Source: Thraustochytrium sp. TN22
Lineage: Eukaryota > Sar > Bigyra > Thraustochytrida > Thraustochytriidae
Assembly: GCA_013306675.1 (NCBI GenBank)
Contig: JABLUY010000054.1
Coordinates: 96,797-160,796 of the forward strand
Direction of reading: 5' to 3'
DNA: 64,000 nucleotides
Below, piece by piece: positions 26,861 through 37,039 of the stretch; position 1 is the stretch's first letter, and every line of letters begins with the position of its first letter. The translations under genes and the position numbers were made by a program. Under the pieces are notes generated by a model. It searched no databases and had not been told where the DNA came from. It saw only the letters and a list, made by a program, of their open reading frames with translations.

Positions 26861-29479
26861 TTACATGCCTCCACCATTGGTCCTGGCGTTGTCATCCTGA
26901 TACTTGAGGAGGGGATCAGTAATCACTGTTCCCGGGCGCTTACCCATACGAGCCATCTCGGCTTGCAGAGCGCTTGGCGCCTTGACCCAAAAGTTGAGCA
27001 TGAGCGAGGCGTCCTGGTTCAGCACCGCGTGCCACCAGCGCGGTGGGTTGTACAGCATCTGATTCTCGGCGACATCGACCTGCACACCATTGGCCAGTGC
27101 GAAGCGAAAGTCGGGGAACTTCTGCGAGGTGCGCTCGGCGAAGAGCCGCGGGTCGCGTACGTCGGACCATACCACGATGCCGCGGTGCCGACCGTACATG
27201 AAGGTGGAAGCCACGGGCGGGAACAGATACCAGCGTTTCGTGCCCAGGACCTGGTACGCCATGTTGCCCAGATTGGAGTGGTCCACGTGCAGGCCGCTGA
27301 AGCTTCCGTACGGGCCGGCCCAGAGCGAGGGTCGCTGCAGCAGCGAGCGCTGGATCCAGCGCGGGTACCGGAAACCGAAAGTCTTCATGAGCTGCGGCGA
27401 GAGCTTGTTGTTGCCCGCGTACAGCGGGGGCGCCTTGAGGTCCAGGTCCGCCTGAGCAGCGCCGATACCGTTGCCTTGCGCGTCCACGATGCCGGACCGG
27501 CGCAAGAACTCGCCCATGGGCATGCGCGTGATCTTGCGCGTCTTGACGTTGGCGTAGTCGTCGCGCACTGACAGCGAGACGCCACTGCTGCGCTGCGTGA
27601 AGCTTCGCCAACTTCCCTCCCAGATGCGATCGCCCGCGTCGAGGTCGATTACCGACGGCGCGCTCCGCGCGTGCAGGTACTCGGTGATCACTTCAAACGT
27701 GAGGCGGCTCGCCGGCAACCGGCCAGCCAGCGTGGTGCACGAGGTGCACGACTCGGGCCCGCTGCACACGTGTATGCCGTGCTGCGCGTTGCGGTCAGCT
27801 GTGCCCATGATCTCGTTGCGGTACATGACGTTGAGGATGAAGTTGGCCGCGAAGCCGGCGGCCACCGCGGACGAGCTCGGGTCCTCCACGTCCCGCGGCA
27901 TGGCCAGCGTGGGCGAGAAGAGGTCGAGCGCGCGCAGCGTCGCGGTGTGGTCGTAAAGCTGCAGCAGACGACCGTGCGGCTGCAGCGCATCCGCGAGCGC
28001 CTCGAGCTCCGGCAAGGTGGCGTCCTCCAGTACGACGACCTTGCGAAAGCCGTGGCGCTGCAGCAGCTTGCCAACGTTCGCGGCGTCGCGGCCGCTGGTG
28101 TCAAAGACGAGCAGCGTGACCTCCGCATCGAGGTTGAGGCTCGCACCTTGACTGCACGGCGAGAGCGCGAGCGGGCGAACAAGGCCCTGCAGGCGCGCGC
28201 TGCCGGACTGCGCGTCCTCGCCCAGGGCGCCGTCGGCGCGCGCGTTTACGAGGACGAAGAGCGCGTCCGGGTCACTCTGCGCCGCGGCCCGCGTGGCCGC
28301 GAGCGTGGCAAAGGGCGGAGCGGGCAGTTCGACCAGCGCGGCTGAGGAGGTGGCCGGGCGGCGCACGGCCACGGCGGACTCGCCCTCGACGCGCACGAGG
28401 GCGTCGGACGCGAGGTTGTTGTCGCGCAGGATCTGCACGAGGGCGCCGCCCGGCGCGTAGGGCTGCAGCACCCAGAGAACGTCGACGGAGCGCAGTGGCA
28501 AAAGGTTCACGACGCGCAGCGCGCGGCGGGTGGCGCCCAGCACGGCTTCGCCCGCGCCGGGCCAATCGACGACGACGGTAAGCGCGACGCTGTCGAGCGC
28601 GTGCTGAGGCGCGCGCGCCTCGATGGCCGCGCGGATGCGTGCCTGGAGCGCGCGCTCGTCGGCGGCCGAGGCGGGCGGTGGCGCCTCAAGCAGGGCGAAG
28701 CGGTCCCAGAGTTTGGCAGCGGCGCGCAGCAGGCGCGCGGCGGGCCGAGGCCCGGCGGATGTCGCGTCGTCGATGCTGACGAGCACGGCGACGCGCTCGA
28801 GCTGGCGCGTGGCGGCCTGCATCCAGGGCTCGCCGCCCTTGGGCCGGTACAGCCAGCAGAGGTGCGGGTGGAAGCCGTCGGGGCGGTCGGCCTGCAGCCA
28901 CTGGCCGCCGCCCAGGTGCATGCCTGCGGCGCCGGCGGTCTGCATGCCGCAGTGGCGAAGCGCCGGGCAGCGGTGTCCGATGAGCGCCCTGAACTGCTCG
29001 ATGCTGGTGAAGTTCTCCTCGCCCGTGAGCCCGAACTCGAGCAAGACCTGGTGCCGCTTGGACGCGGCCTCCGCGGGCGGCACAAAGTCGAGCGGGAACA
29101 GGCTCATATCGTCCGGCGCGCCCTCCTCCACGTCGAGCGTGACGTCGCCGCCCTCCCCCGCGGCCTCCTCCCTCGCCCACCGGTACACCTCCTCCTCCTC
29201 GCAGTTGGGCGAGCACGCCAAGCTCTCCGCCACGTCCGCCTGCATGCGCGCGATGCCGGCGCGCCTCTTGTACAGCATCACCAGCGCCACCAGCGCCACC
29301 AGCACGATCACCAGCCTGGAGCTCGCGCTCGCCTCCGCCTGCTCCAGCTGCTGCTCCTCCTCCTCCTCCTCCTCCTCGTCGCCCCCCTGCTCCTCGTCCC
29401 GGCGCCCATGGGCGGCCTCCTCGTCGGCTTGCGCGGCCTTGGCCCCGGCCGCCGCCCCGCCGCCGCGCGCGCGCCGCAT
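26861..29479 (-). CDS. Membrane-anchored JmjC (cupin-type) Fe(II)/2-oxoglutarate oxygenase
   Basis: 872 residues from the ATG at 29479. A short, charged cytosolic N-terminus (poly-Glu) precedes one membrane span at about 55-70 (LVIVLVALVALVMLY) and a KRR stop, so a type II ER/Golgi protein is likely. Residues about 130-560 are of unknown fold, with alternating beta/alpha patterns and RVVNLLPLRSVDVLW; a glycosyltransferase-like or inactive catalytic fold is possible but unproven. The JmjC/cupin_8 domain lies near the C-terminus: HVDHSN gives iron ligands His731 and Asp733, KRWYLFPP is typical, and His817 in RWWHAV is the third ligand. Lumenal JmjC enzymes hydroxylate protein side chains, but the substrate here is unknown. 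It is head-to-head with a PhyH-type oxygenase gene. Confidence 0.85.
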   Translation of the reverse strand: MRRARGGGAAAGAKAAQADEEAAHGRRDEEQGGDEEEEEEEEQQLEQAEASASSRLVIVLVALVALVMLYKRRAGIARMQADVAESLACSPNCEEEEVYRWAREEAAGEGGDVTLDVEEGAPDDMSLFPLDFVPPAEAASKRHQVLLEFGLTGEENFTSIEQFRALIGHRCPALRHCGMQTAGAAGMHLGGGQWLQADRPDGFHPHLCWLYRPKGGEPWMQAATRQLERVAVLVSIDDATSAGPRPAARLLRAAAKLWDRFALLEAPPPASAADERALQARIRAAIEARAPQHALDSVALTVVVDWPGAGEAVLGATRRALRVVNLLPLRSVDVLWVLQPYAPGGALVQILRDNNLASDALVRVEGESAVAVRRPATSSAALVELPAPPFATLAATRAAAQSDPDALFVLVNARADGALGEDAQSGSARLQGLVRPLALSPCSQGASLNLDAEVTLLVFDTSGRDAANVGKLLQRHGFRKVVVLEDATLPELEALADALQPHGRLLQLYDHTATLRALDLFSPTLAMPRDVEDPSSSAVAAGFAANFILNVMYRNEIMGTADRNAQHGIHVCSGPESCTSCTTLAGRLPASRLTFEVITEYLHARSAPSVIDLDAGDRIWEGSWRSFTQRSSGVSLSVRDDYANVKTRKITRMPMGEFLRRSGIVDAQGNGIGAAQADLDLKAPPLYAGNNKLSPQLMKTFGFRYPRWIQRSLLQRPSLWAGPYGSFSGLHVDHSNLGNMAYQVLGTKRWYLFPPVASTFMYGRHRGIVVWSDVRDPRLFAERTSQKFPDFRFALANGVQVDVAENQMLYNPPRWWHAVLNQDASLMLNFWVKAPSALQAEMARMGKRPGTVITDPLLKYQDDNARTNGGGM

Positions 29480-29881
29480 GGCGCCGCCGCCCGCGGCCGC
29501 CGCGCGCCCGGTCTGCTGCGGGTGCACGGCGCCCGCGCGCCGCGCCGCGCGCGCCGCGCGCCGCGCCGCCCGCCATGCCGCGCCGCGCCGCGCCGCGCCG
29601 CCGCGTCCGCCAGACCCGCTTCGTCGCCCTGGCCGGCCGCCGGCCGCGGTCACGGCGCGCGCGCGCGGCGGGCGCGCGGGCGGGCGAGCGCGCGACTGCG
29701 CCGCCGCGCCGCCGCCGCCGCGCCGCCGCGCCGCCGCGCGCCGCCGCCGGACGGCGGTTGGCGCCGGCCGGCCGGCGGGCGGGGCGACGGGGAGCTCGAG
29801 CTGGAGCCGCCGCCGTTGGGCGCCGAGGAGGAGGAGGAGGAGGAGGAGGAGGAGGAGGAGGAGGGCGAGGCAGGAAGAGGC
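29480..29881. promoter_or_regulatory. Bidirectional promoter region of two oxygenase genes
   Basis: 402 nt separate the divergent ATGs of the JmjC and PhyH genes. It is almost pure G+C, with GCGCC repeats around 29540-29600 and a GGA/GAG run at about 29824-29866 just before the PhyH ATG. No TATA box was seen. A shared promoter is inferred from the geometry. Confidence 0.5.
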
Positions 29882-31330
29882 ATGCGCGGCGGCGGCGCGG
29901 GCGCGTGGCTCGGCGCGGCGCTGGCCGCGTCCGTGGCCGCGAACGTGGGGCTGTGGCGCGCGCTGGAGCGCGCCGAGCGAGGCGAGGCAGGCGACGCCTG
30001 GGAGGACGCGGAGGAGGTGATGCGCGTCGGGCAGCTGTTTGCGAGCAGCAAGATCAGCGAGATCACGATGGATGCAGAGGTGCAGGCGCTGCTGGGCGTG
30101 GACGTGGCGGAGATTGACCGCGAGCGGTACGTGGCGAGCGAGCGAGCGCTGGGGCTCTTCAGCGTGCGGCCGCGCCCGGGGCAGAGTGAGGTGGACGGCG
30201 CGCAGGTGGATGGGCTCAAGCAGCGCATGGATAAGCACGGGCTGGTGGCGCTGCCGCGGCTGGTGGGCGAGGGCCAGGCGCGCGCGCTGGCGGCGGCGGT
30301 CCTGGACGCACTCTGGCGGCCGGATGGCGAGTTCTCCAACATCGCCGCGCGCAAATTTCGCAAGGACCTGCCGCTGCGTGTCGAGGGCGCGCCGGGCGAG
30401 GCGCTGCGCGGCGTGCTGCGGTTCCTGTGGCCCTTCGTGCGCGAACAGCTCGGCGAGAACTGCACCTTGGTGGAGTTCTCCACCCTGACGAGCTTCCCCG
30501 GCGCGGGCGAGCAACACTTCCACCCGGACGCCGGCATGGAGGACCCGGAGGACCTGCACAAGCACGCGCGGCTCTATAGCGTGTTTGTGTACTTGGACGA
30601 CGTCCGCGAAGACGCGGCGCCGTTGGACGCGCGGCCCGGCTCGCACACGCACTTCCACTTCATCGCGCCCGAGGAGCTTGCGCTCATGCATGGCATACCG
30701 TATCTGCGCATGGCGGTGCCGCAGGGCAGCGTTGTCATGTACGATTCGCGCATCTTTCACCGCGGCTCGGGCAACACGTCTCCGCTCACGCGGCCCACAT
30801 TGTACTTTTCGCTGCAGGAGGCCCGCAAGCCGCCGCCCGACGGCCCCACCTTCACCTTGCTAGAAGCATACCGACCAGGCTTGCTCGTGCGCGACCTTGT
30901 GGACGGCTCGGTGGCCGTGCCGCCACTGCCGCCGGCTCACGACGATGCCGGCTGCCTCGAGGACCTGGCGCGCAGCCCCTGTGCGCCGCTCGACGATCCG
31001 GAGGAACGCTTCCGATGCGCAGCCTATGCCTTTTACATGGCGCGCAAGAAGCCGCTCGCCTATGTGCAATTCCTTGAAGCCGAGCTGGAGCTCGAGATTC
31101 GAGACGGGCACAAAGACACCGACGACGACGATGAGGAGGAGGAGGAAATGGCCGAGGAGGCCGCACCCAAGCTCAATCCTCACGTCGAAGCCTTGCTTGC
31201 GGCCGCGGCGAGCCGCGGCTACAAGCCTCTGCCCCGTTGCACCTTGTTGAGCCGACTCGAGCGGCTCTGCGGCGCCGGCGTCTACGCAAGCCCGGTGCAG
31301 CTCTCATGGACTACGATCCAGCCACTCTGA
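29882..31330 (+). CDS. PhyH-family Fe(II)/2-oxoglutarate dioxygenase with N-terminal membrane anchor
   Basis: 482 residues from the ATG at 29882, chosen because the paralogue at 54188 starts at the same point with the same hydrophobic segment. Residues 8-25 form a signal anchor (AWLGAALAASVAANVGLW). The double-stranded beta-helix core spans about 110-320: HFHPDA supplies His214 and Asp216, FHRGSGN supplies His293, and LTRPTLYFS carries the Arg expected to hold 2-oxoglutarate. A C-terminal region (about 340-482) has several Cys and an acidic stretch. PhyH enzymes hydroxylate lipids or small molecules; a membrane-anchored form may act on lipids or secretory proteins, but the substrate cannot be read. 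Downstream the LRR gene converges on it. Confidence 0.88.
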   Translation: MRGGGAGAWLGAALAASVAANVGLWRALERAERGEAGDAWEDAEEVMRVGQLFASSKISEITMDAEVQALLGVDVAEIDRERYVASERALGLFSVRPRPGQSEVDGAQVDGLKQRMDKHGLVALPRLVGEGQARALAAAVLDALWRPDGEFSNIAARKFRKDLPLRVEGAPGEALRGVLRFLWPFVREQLGENCTLVEFSTLTSFPGAGEQHFHPDAGMEDPEDLHKHARLYSVFVYLDDVREDAAPLDARPGSHTHFHFIAPEELALMHGIPYLRMAVPQGSVVMYDSRIFHRGSGNTSPLTRPTLYFSLQEARKPPPDGPTFTLLEAYRPGLLVRDLVDGSVAVPPLPPAHDDAGCLEDLARSPCAPLDDPEERFRCAAYAFYMARKKPLAYVQFLEAELELEIRDGHKDTDDDDEEEEEMAEEAAPKLNPHVEALLAAAASRGYKPLPRCTLLSRLERLCGAGVYASPVQLSWTTIQPL

Positions 31331-31497
31331 TATCTATTATGACGGCGACTGTTTTGCTTTTCTCCGCGCGAGACGCGCGCCGCTCTTCCTACCAAGATGC
31401 GCCACACGATGAAAAGCAACACGCTGCGTGGTGATCAAGGCCATAATAGACTCTCTCAAGTGAAAGGGTGTACCTGGTATGAAAAGCATTTTGAAGG

Positions 31498-34400
31498 CTA
31501 CACAGCATGATGAGCCTGGACCTGGGCGTCGCTTTCGGGCTCGGCGGACTTGGCGTTTGGCGCGGCGCCATGGTGAAGACGGCGGCGGCGACGTACGAGA
31601 GCAAGGGCGGCGGCCATGAGCGCCAGGGCTGCGAGCCCGCCGACGATCGCGCCTGCAAGAGCACCGGCAGAAAGCGAGGCCGGTTGCGTGAGGAGGGCGT
31701 CCGCCGGCGGCGACGTGGTGTCGCCCTCGCGCTGGAGAAGGAGCGAGGCCTGCGCGACGACGAGCTGAGGAGCAGATCCATCGCCTCCCGCCTGCAGGCG
31801 GCGCGCGAGCGTGGGCGTGGCGCAGGTGTCGACCTGAGCCGTGACGACCAGGGTCATGTTGCTCGTGACGCCCGTCCAGCCCGCAAAGACCCAGTCGTTG
31901 GGTGTGAAGAAGAAGCTGTCCTCAGCGCGCGCCCCGTTCTCTTGGCAGTCCACATAACCCTTGTCCTGCACCAGGTAGGTGCCGGCCTGGGCGCTGACAA
32001 AGGTGTTGACGCGCGAGCCGTAGTAGAAGGGGCGGCAGAGCGTGTCGGACTCGGCGAAGCGGCAAAAGTGACCGTCGCGAAAGTACGGCGAGCGTGAGTT
32101 GCCCATTTGCTCCAGCTTGGTGGCCACATCGAAGGTGCGCGCATACAGCCCGTCCTTCTCCATGGCCACGTGCACGGTGAGAATGCGCAGCGTGACGGCG
32201 GCGTCGTTGGCGAGGGTGGAGAAGAGCAGGCGCGCCTGGATCGGGTTGTTGAGGTTGGCGCCCTCCAGCTGCAGCGTGACCGGGTACACGCCAGTGACGT
32301 CTTCCTGCTCCGCCAGCACAGGGCAGGTCGAGAAGATGCGGGCGTTGGCCAGCGTCGGGTCCTTGAGCGAGGACGTCTCCGAGAAGCTGTCGTAGGTGAA
32401 GCTACCGCTGACGTAAAAGGGCTGCACCGACACAAAGGCGCACCGGTCCGCACCAAGGTCCTCCATGAGCAGGCACTCGGTCGTGCGCATGCGCACCGTG
32501 CAGACGTAGTTCCCGCCATAGGCGATGCTGTCGACACAGACCGGGTCGCCCGCCAGCTCCAGCGGGACATCGCCCATGAGCGCGCCATCCAGCACCTGGA
32601 CGCCACCGACCTCCGGCGCGAGCGCCGAGGCCATGGTGAACTCAAGCACGAGCTTGCCCATGGGCACGATGCGGCCGTCGCAGGGCTCCACATCGTAGTC
32701 GCGCGCCGTCATGACGAGCTGCGTGACGTCCTCCGCCTCGGCGGCGGTGAGGTCCTTGGCCAGGCGCACGAAGAAGGCCAGCCCGGCCTGGGAATCGGCT
32801 ACCGTGGGCTCCGGCTTGTCGTCGAGCACGCAGCCGTCCGGCAGTGAAAAGTTGAAGGCCGCATCCACCTCATACGTGATGGCGGCGCCCGTCTCCGTGA
32901 CGAGCGAGGCGTCCGAGATGCAGGACTCCACCTTGGCCGCCAAGTCGTTCGCCGAAATTTGGTAGAGGTATTCGCCCGGGACACCGGGCGACTGCGGTAC
33001 GGACTCGAAGCAGTCCTGACCCAGCTGCAGCAGCACCGCGCCGGGGAACGCGCAGGCGGGCGCAGTGAAGGTGTTCTTGACCAGCGTGATGTTGGCGGCG
33101 TAGTCGCCGTTGTCGCCGTCCTTGACCACGCGAAAGTCGGTCACGATGAAGTTGGGCTGCGTGATCTCGTCGCGAGTGATGATGCGACTGTCGTCCGGGT
33201 AAATGTAGACGGTTCCGTTGGTCGCGATGAGGCCGTTCAGCATGTAGAAGAGCGTAAACTCATCGAACTGGTAGTCGAAGACCGTCTCGAAGGTGCCATT
33301 CCAGTTGAGCACGCAGCCGAGGCCCGGATCTATCTCGAGCTGCACCTCGTAGCTTGCGCCAGAGGACGCCGAGTACAGGACGGCCTTGCTGGCAGAGCAG
33401 TCGAGGTTCGCCGGCACCACGCCCGCCTCGTACGGCAGCACGCTCATGTGCGTCAGATCCGTGGCCGCCTGCAGCTCGCGTCGCCGACTTCCGTAGCCGC
33501 CAATGGTCTGCGCGAGGATGACGTCGAAGTACTGGCCGCTGTTGTCCGGACCGTGTTCCAGCGCGAGCGGGAGATTCTCGTAGGCGAAGGCAGCGTCGGT
33601 TGCGTCCACGAAGCCGTCCGGCTCGCAGCAGTCGTCACCGGCGCACAAAGTGCAGATGATGGAGGAAAAGTAGCTCGTGGGCTTTTGTGTGGGCGACACT
33701 GTCGGGCTCGCCGTCGGGCTCGGCGTGTAGCTGGACCAGTCGCGATCTGGGTACTCAACATAAAGGTTGCTGATCTGGTCCATGTTCGGCTGAAGTCCTA
33801 TGAGCGGGAGTCCTTCCGTGTAGAGGTATCGAAGCGAGGTGAGGTCCGTCAGAGATGCGGGCAAGGAGGAGAGCATGGTGTTTTGCTCGAGTCGTAGGTC
33901 GTAGAGCCTGCCTAATTCTCCCATCGATTCAGGCAGAGACGTGAGCTGATTCGCACCGAGGTACAAGTAACTGAGACTGCTTAGGTCGCCGATGCTCGAC
34001 GGAAGCGTTGTGAGCTGATTCGTACGGAGGTTGACCAACGTGAGCCCGCTGAGATCGCCGATGCTCGACGGAAGCGTAGTGAGCTGATTGTTCTGGAGTT
34101 CGACCCTCTTGAGCCCGCTGAGATCGCCGATGCTCGACGGAAGCGTAGTGAGCTGATTCGTAGCGAGGTACAAGTACCAGAGACTGCTTAGGTCGCCGAT
34201 GCTCGACGGAAGCGTAATGAGCTGATTGTTCTGAAGGATGAGCCGCGTGAGCCCGCTGAGATCGCCGATGCTCGACGGAAGCGTAGTGAGCTGATTCGTA
34301 CCGAGGTCCAAGTACTCGAGACTGCTTAGGTCGCCGATGCTCGACGGAAGCGTAGTGAGCTGATTCGTGCGAAGGTCGAGAAACGTGAGCCCGCTGAGAT

Positions 34401-35212
34401 CGCCGATGCTCGACGGAAGCGTAGTGAGCTGATTGTTCTGAAGGTCGAGCCGCGTGAGCCCGCTGAGATCGCCGATGCTCGACGGAAGCGTAGTGAGCTG
34501 ATTCGTACTGAGGTACAAGTACGTGAGGCTGCTTAGGTCGCCGATGCTCGACGGAAGCGTAGTGAGCTGATTGTTCTGAAGCTCGAGCCGCGTGAGCCCG
34601 CTGAGATCGCCGATGCTCGACGGAAGCGTAGTGAGCTGATTCGTGCGAAGGTCGAGCCACGTGAGCCCGCTGAGATCGCCGATGCTCGACGGAAGCGTCG
34701 TGAGCTGATTGTTCTGAAGCTCGAGCATCGAGAGTTGCGGGGCGGAGGGGACACTGGGCAGGGCGGTCAGGGCGTTGTAGCCAAGGTAGAGATTGTTCAG
34801 GCTCGTCAAGCCTGCTAGCGCCGAGCTTGGCAGGCTGCTGAGGAGGCTGTGGTATCTAATATATAGGTGTCTGAGCTTCGTGAACGCGCTCATGTCGCCC
34901 ACTGTCTGGAGAGAAGTGGAAGTACCAGAGACGCCATACACATTCCTGCACATGGGTGTGTGATGAAGTCAGTCGTCTGTCCGTCCATGTCTGGCCGATG
35001 GCTTCAAAATCGCGACACGGCTCGACTTACAGGCTAGTGAGCGTATTTGTTGAAGAGGTTGGCAGCGTCGGGAAGGTGTCACAAGGGTAGCAGCTCATGG
35101 ACGTATATGTAGTAAGGCTCCCACTTATAACACTGCCCCCGTATGAGCACGAGCAGGCCGCATTCGCCTGATAGACAAAGAGCGCCAGACACAGAAGCTT
35201 GAACACGAGCAT
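31498..35212 (-). CDS. Spliced LRR type I membrane protein
   Basis: Two exons, 35212-35031 and 34945-31498, give 1209 residues. Exon 1 encodes a signal peptide (MLVFKLLCLALFVYQANA) and a Cys-rich stretch. Joining CT to G at the intron keeps the frame (TSL|NVYGV). LRRs run from about 85 to 415, including eleven near-identical 23-residue units with the core LPSSIGDLS. A Ser/Pro/Thr stalk follows (about 450-470), then a roughly 650-residue Cys-rich ectodomain of unknown fold with N-glycosylation sequons. Near the end there is one membrane span (AGAIVGGLAALALMAAALAL), an RRRRR stop and a tail of about 30 residues. It is a cell-surface adhesion or recognition receptor by architecture; the ligand and signalling output are unknown. 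Confidence 0.88.
33950..34720 (-). repeat. 69-bp tandem repeats encoding LRR units
   Basis: Eleven consecutive 69-nt units, nearly identical over the part encoding LPSSIGDLS, with differences concentrated where the LRR beta-strand (L-x-L-x-L) is encoded. Units ending QNNQ alternate with units ending RTNQ, STNQ, GTNQ or ATNQ. The near-identity of synonymous sites points to recent duplication or gene conversion. Confidence 0.9.
34946..35030 (-). other. Spliceosomal intron of the LRR gene, 85 nt
   Basis: On the minus strand the intron begins GTAAGT (35030 downward) and ends TGTGCAG. Removing it joins the signal-peptide exon to the LRR frame, and a stop would otherwise block each. This is the only intron I can place with confidence in the window. 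Confidence 0.9.
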
Positions 35213-37039
35213 GTTGAGGATTGTACGCAAAGGCGCGCTCCTTCGAGGCCTGGGATCGGCGTTGCGGGTTTGCTCTTTGCGGTTCCTGTCGGGCAGCCGC
35301 CGCGGACGGACGAGACGGCGCTTTGCGGTACCACTTGCTCTCTGGTCGAATCTGTATCGAGTGGCACGCGCAGGTTGAAAGCGTTGTGCTCCCCTTCGCA
35401 AGGCCGGCTACGACGGTAGCACTGGGCCGCTCCAAATTTGCGGTCATGCATTGCGGATCCCGCGACTTGGTCGACGATTCCAGGCTCCGTGCACACAAGG
35501 CCGCCCTACCAACCAATGGCTAGCCGGCCGCCTGGGAGCAGAACTTTTAAGTTACCGGAAGGGTCCTCGGGAGCGGTCTGGCAAGCTCCGCATGGGCCTC
35601 ATAGCGGCGCCACTGGGCGCATGCGATGCATGCACACCGTGACGCACGGCTCGTCCCAGTCCAAAAGCCTCGGCCCTCGAATCAAGGACTTGCGCGACTC
35701 GCCACGACTCGATCTGGCGGCCACGCGGTTTGATCTCGGATCGAGTGGCCCGCGCAGGTTGAGAGCGCCGCGATTCATCCTGCAGGATCCGCTGTTCCGG
35801 CGGCTTCACAAGCTCGACTGATTGTGTCGCGATGTCGGGCCCGGCTGCTTCGCAAGCCGCATCCGCCGCGTCCACTTTGACGCGAGTTCCTACGTCGGCG
35901 CCCCCCTTGCAGAACGCTTTGCGGAGCCAGTGGCATGCGCGCGGCGCGCCGCGTCCACTTTGACTCACATGCAGGCTGCATGGCATGATCGGCCCGCCGG
36001 AGTCCCCCTGGCAGAAGCTCGCTGTATGCATGGTATGCATGGCGCCAAGGGTACGCGGCGCACGCACAGCGTCGCACGGCCCTAGTACAGAGTCGTGGCA
36101 CGGCGTGGGCCGGCGTGGCACGCCGCGACTCACGGAAGTTCGATCGTCCTGCACCAACCTTGCGCGTCACTACCACAAACCTATCTCCCACCCAGCCAGC
36201 AGCCTAGCACAAGGCGACGGACCGGCCCAGGAGGAGCAGCCTGCCTTGCTAGCGACGACGCTTGGTGTTGCCACGAATGCGTGCAGGCGGCAGACGTGCT
36301 GCTCCTCGTCGTCGATCGCCAGGCGCGCGGGGGGGGGGAGCAGGTCCAGCAAAGCGCTGGCGCCCCGCGACGTGGCCCGACCGCTCCATCGCCTGACGCA
36401 GAGGGAGGACTACTGTAAAGGAGTCCATCGTCTTGCACCAGTTCAGGAGAGCGTCGGCCGACGCCTCCTCGCCTCCTCGACGACTCGGAGACAGTCGCTG
36501 CACTGGCACTGGCAAGCCACTGCCAGTGGCAGACCCCGGCCCGCGCGGCTCAGACCTGACAGACCTTCAGTTGGCACCCCTGGTGCGGGGTGCCTGCGCC
36601 GCACCAGGGGTGCCTGCGCCTGTCCGCGACCACGATCGACTGCAGTAGTAGGCTGCAGTAGGCTACAGGCAGCTCAGCTCCGGCTCACTGTCAGCTCCTC
36701 TTGTCGGGCACGTGCCGCGCGCGCGTGCACGCGAGAGCGCCCTCAACTTCCTCAAGAGCGGCCCGGCCACTGGCAGGCTGAGGCCGGCTGGGCGCGGCCG
36801 AGGACCGGCGTGGGCGCGCGCGATTGGCGTGGCCGCTGCGTGGTGATGGCCGGCTCATTCTTCTGCCTCGGGAGTTGCTGCGTCACAGCCCTGGCGTGCC
36901 GCCGTCACGCCAGCTGTCGTCGTTCTCGCGCGCTGGCTTGCGCCGCAGCATCAGCGGCCGCCGAAAGAGCCCGGGAGGCTACCTCGCGGCGGGTGAGATG
37001 ATCATCGACCAGCGGATTGCTGTATCAGCGTCGCCTTTT
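35213..37039. other. Gene-poor region with dispersed duplications and a hairpin
   Basis: No intact gene. Diverged copies of one segment lie near 35345-35380 and 35730-35766 (both contain ATCGAGTGGC and CGCGCAGGTTGA). GCCGCGTCCACTTTGAC occurs at about 35867 and again at 35948. A perfect inverted repeat lies at 36573-36614. Open frames here look random in composition. Decayed mobile DNA is a reasonable but unproven explanation. Confidence 0.4.
36573..36614. repeat. Perfect 16-bp inverted repeat with 10-nt loop
   Basis: The arm GGCACCCCTGGTGCGG at 36573-36588 is exactly the reverse complement of 36599-36614. It could form a hairpin in DNA or RNA. It is not next to a recognised gene end. Confidence 0.85.

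Noticed and set aside
33950-34720. Regular direct repeats resembling a CRISPR array
   Set aside because: Units are contiguous, 69 bp, in frame and encode LRRs; the genome is eukaryotic.
35552-36157. Trypsin active-site-like FCQGDSGGPIM on the minus strand
   Set aside because: No other serine protease features (His or Asp motifs, the later G-W-G) are nearby and the frame looks random. It may be a relic, but one motif is not enough to call a gene.
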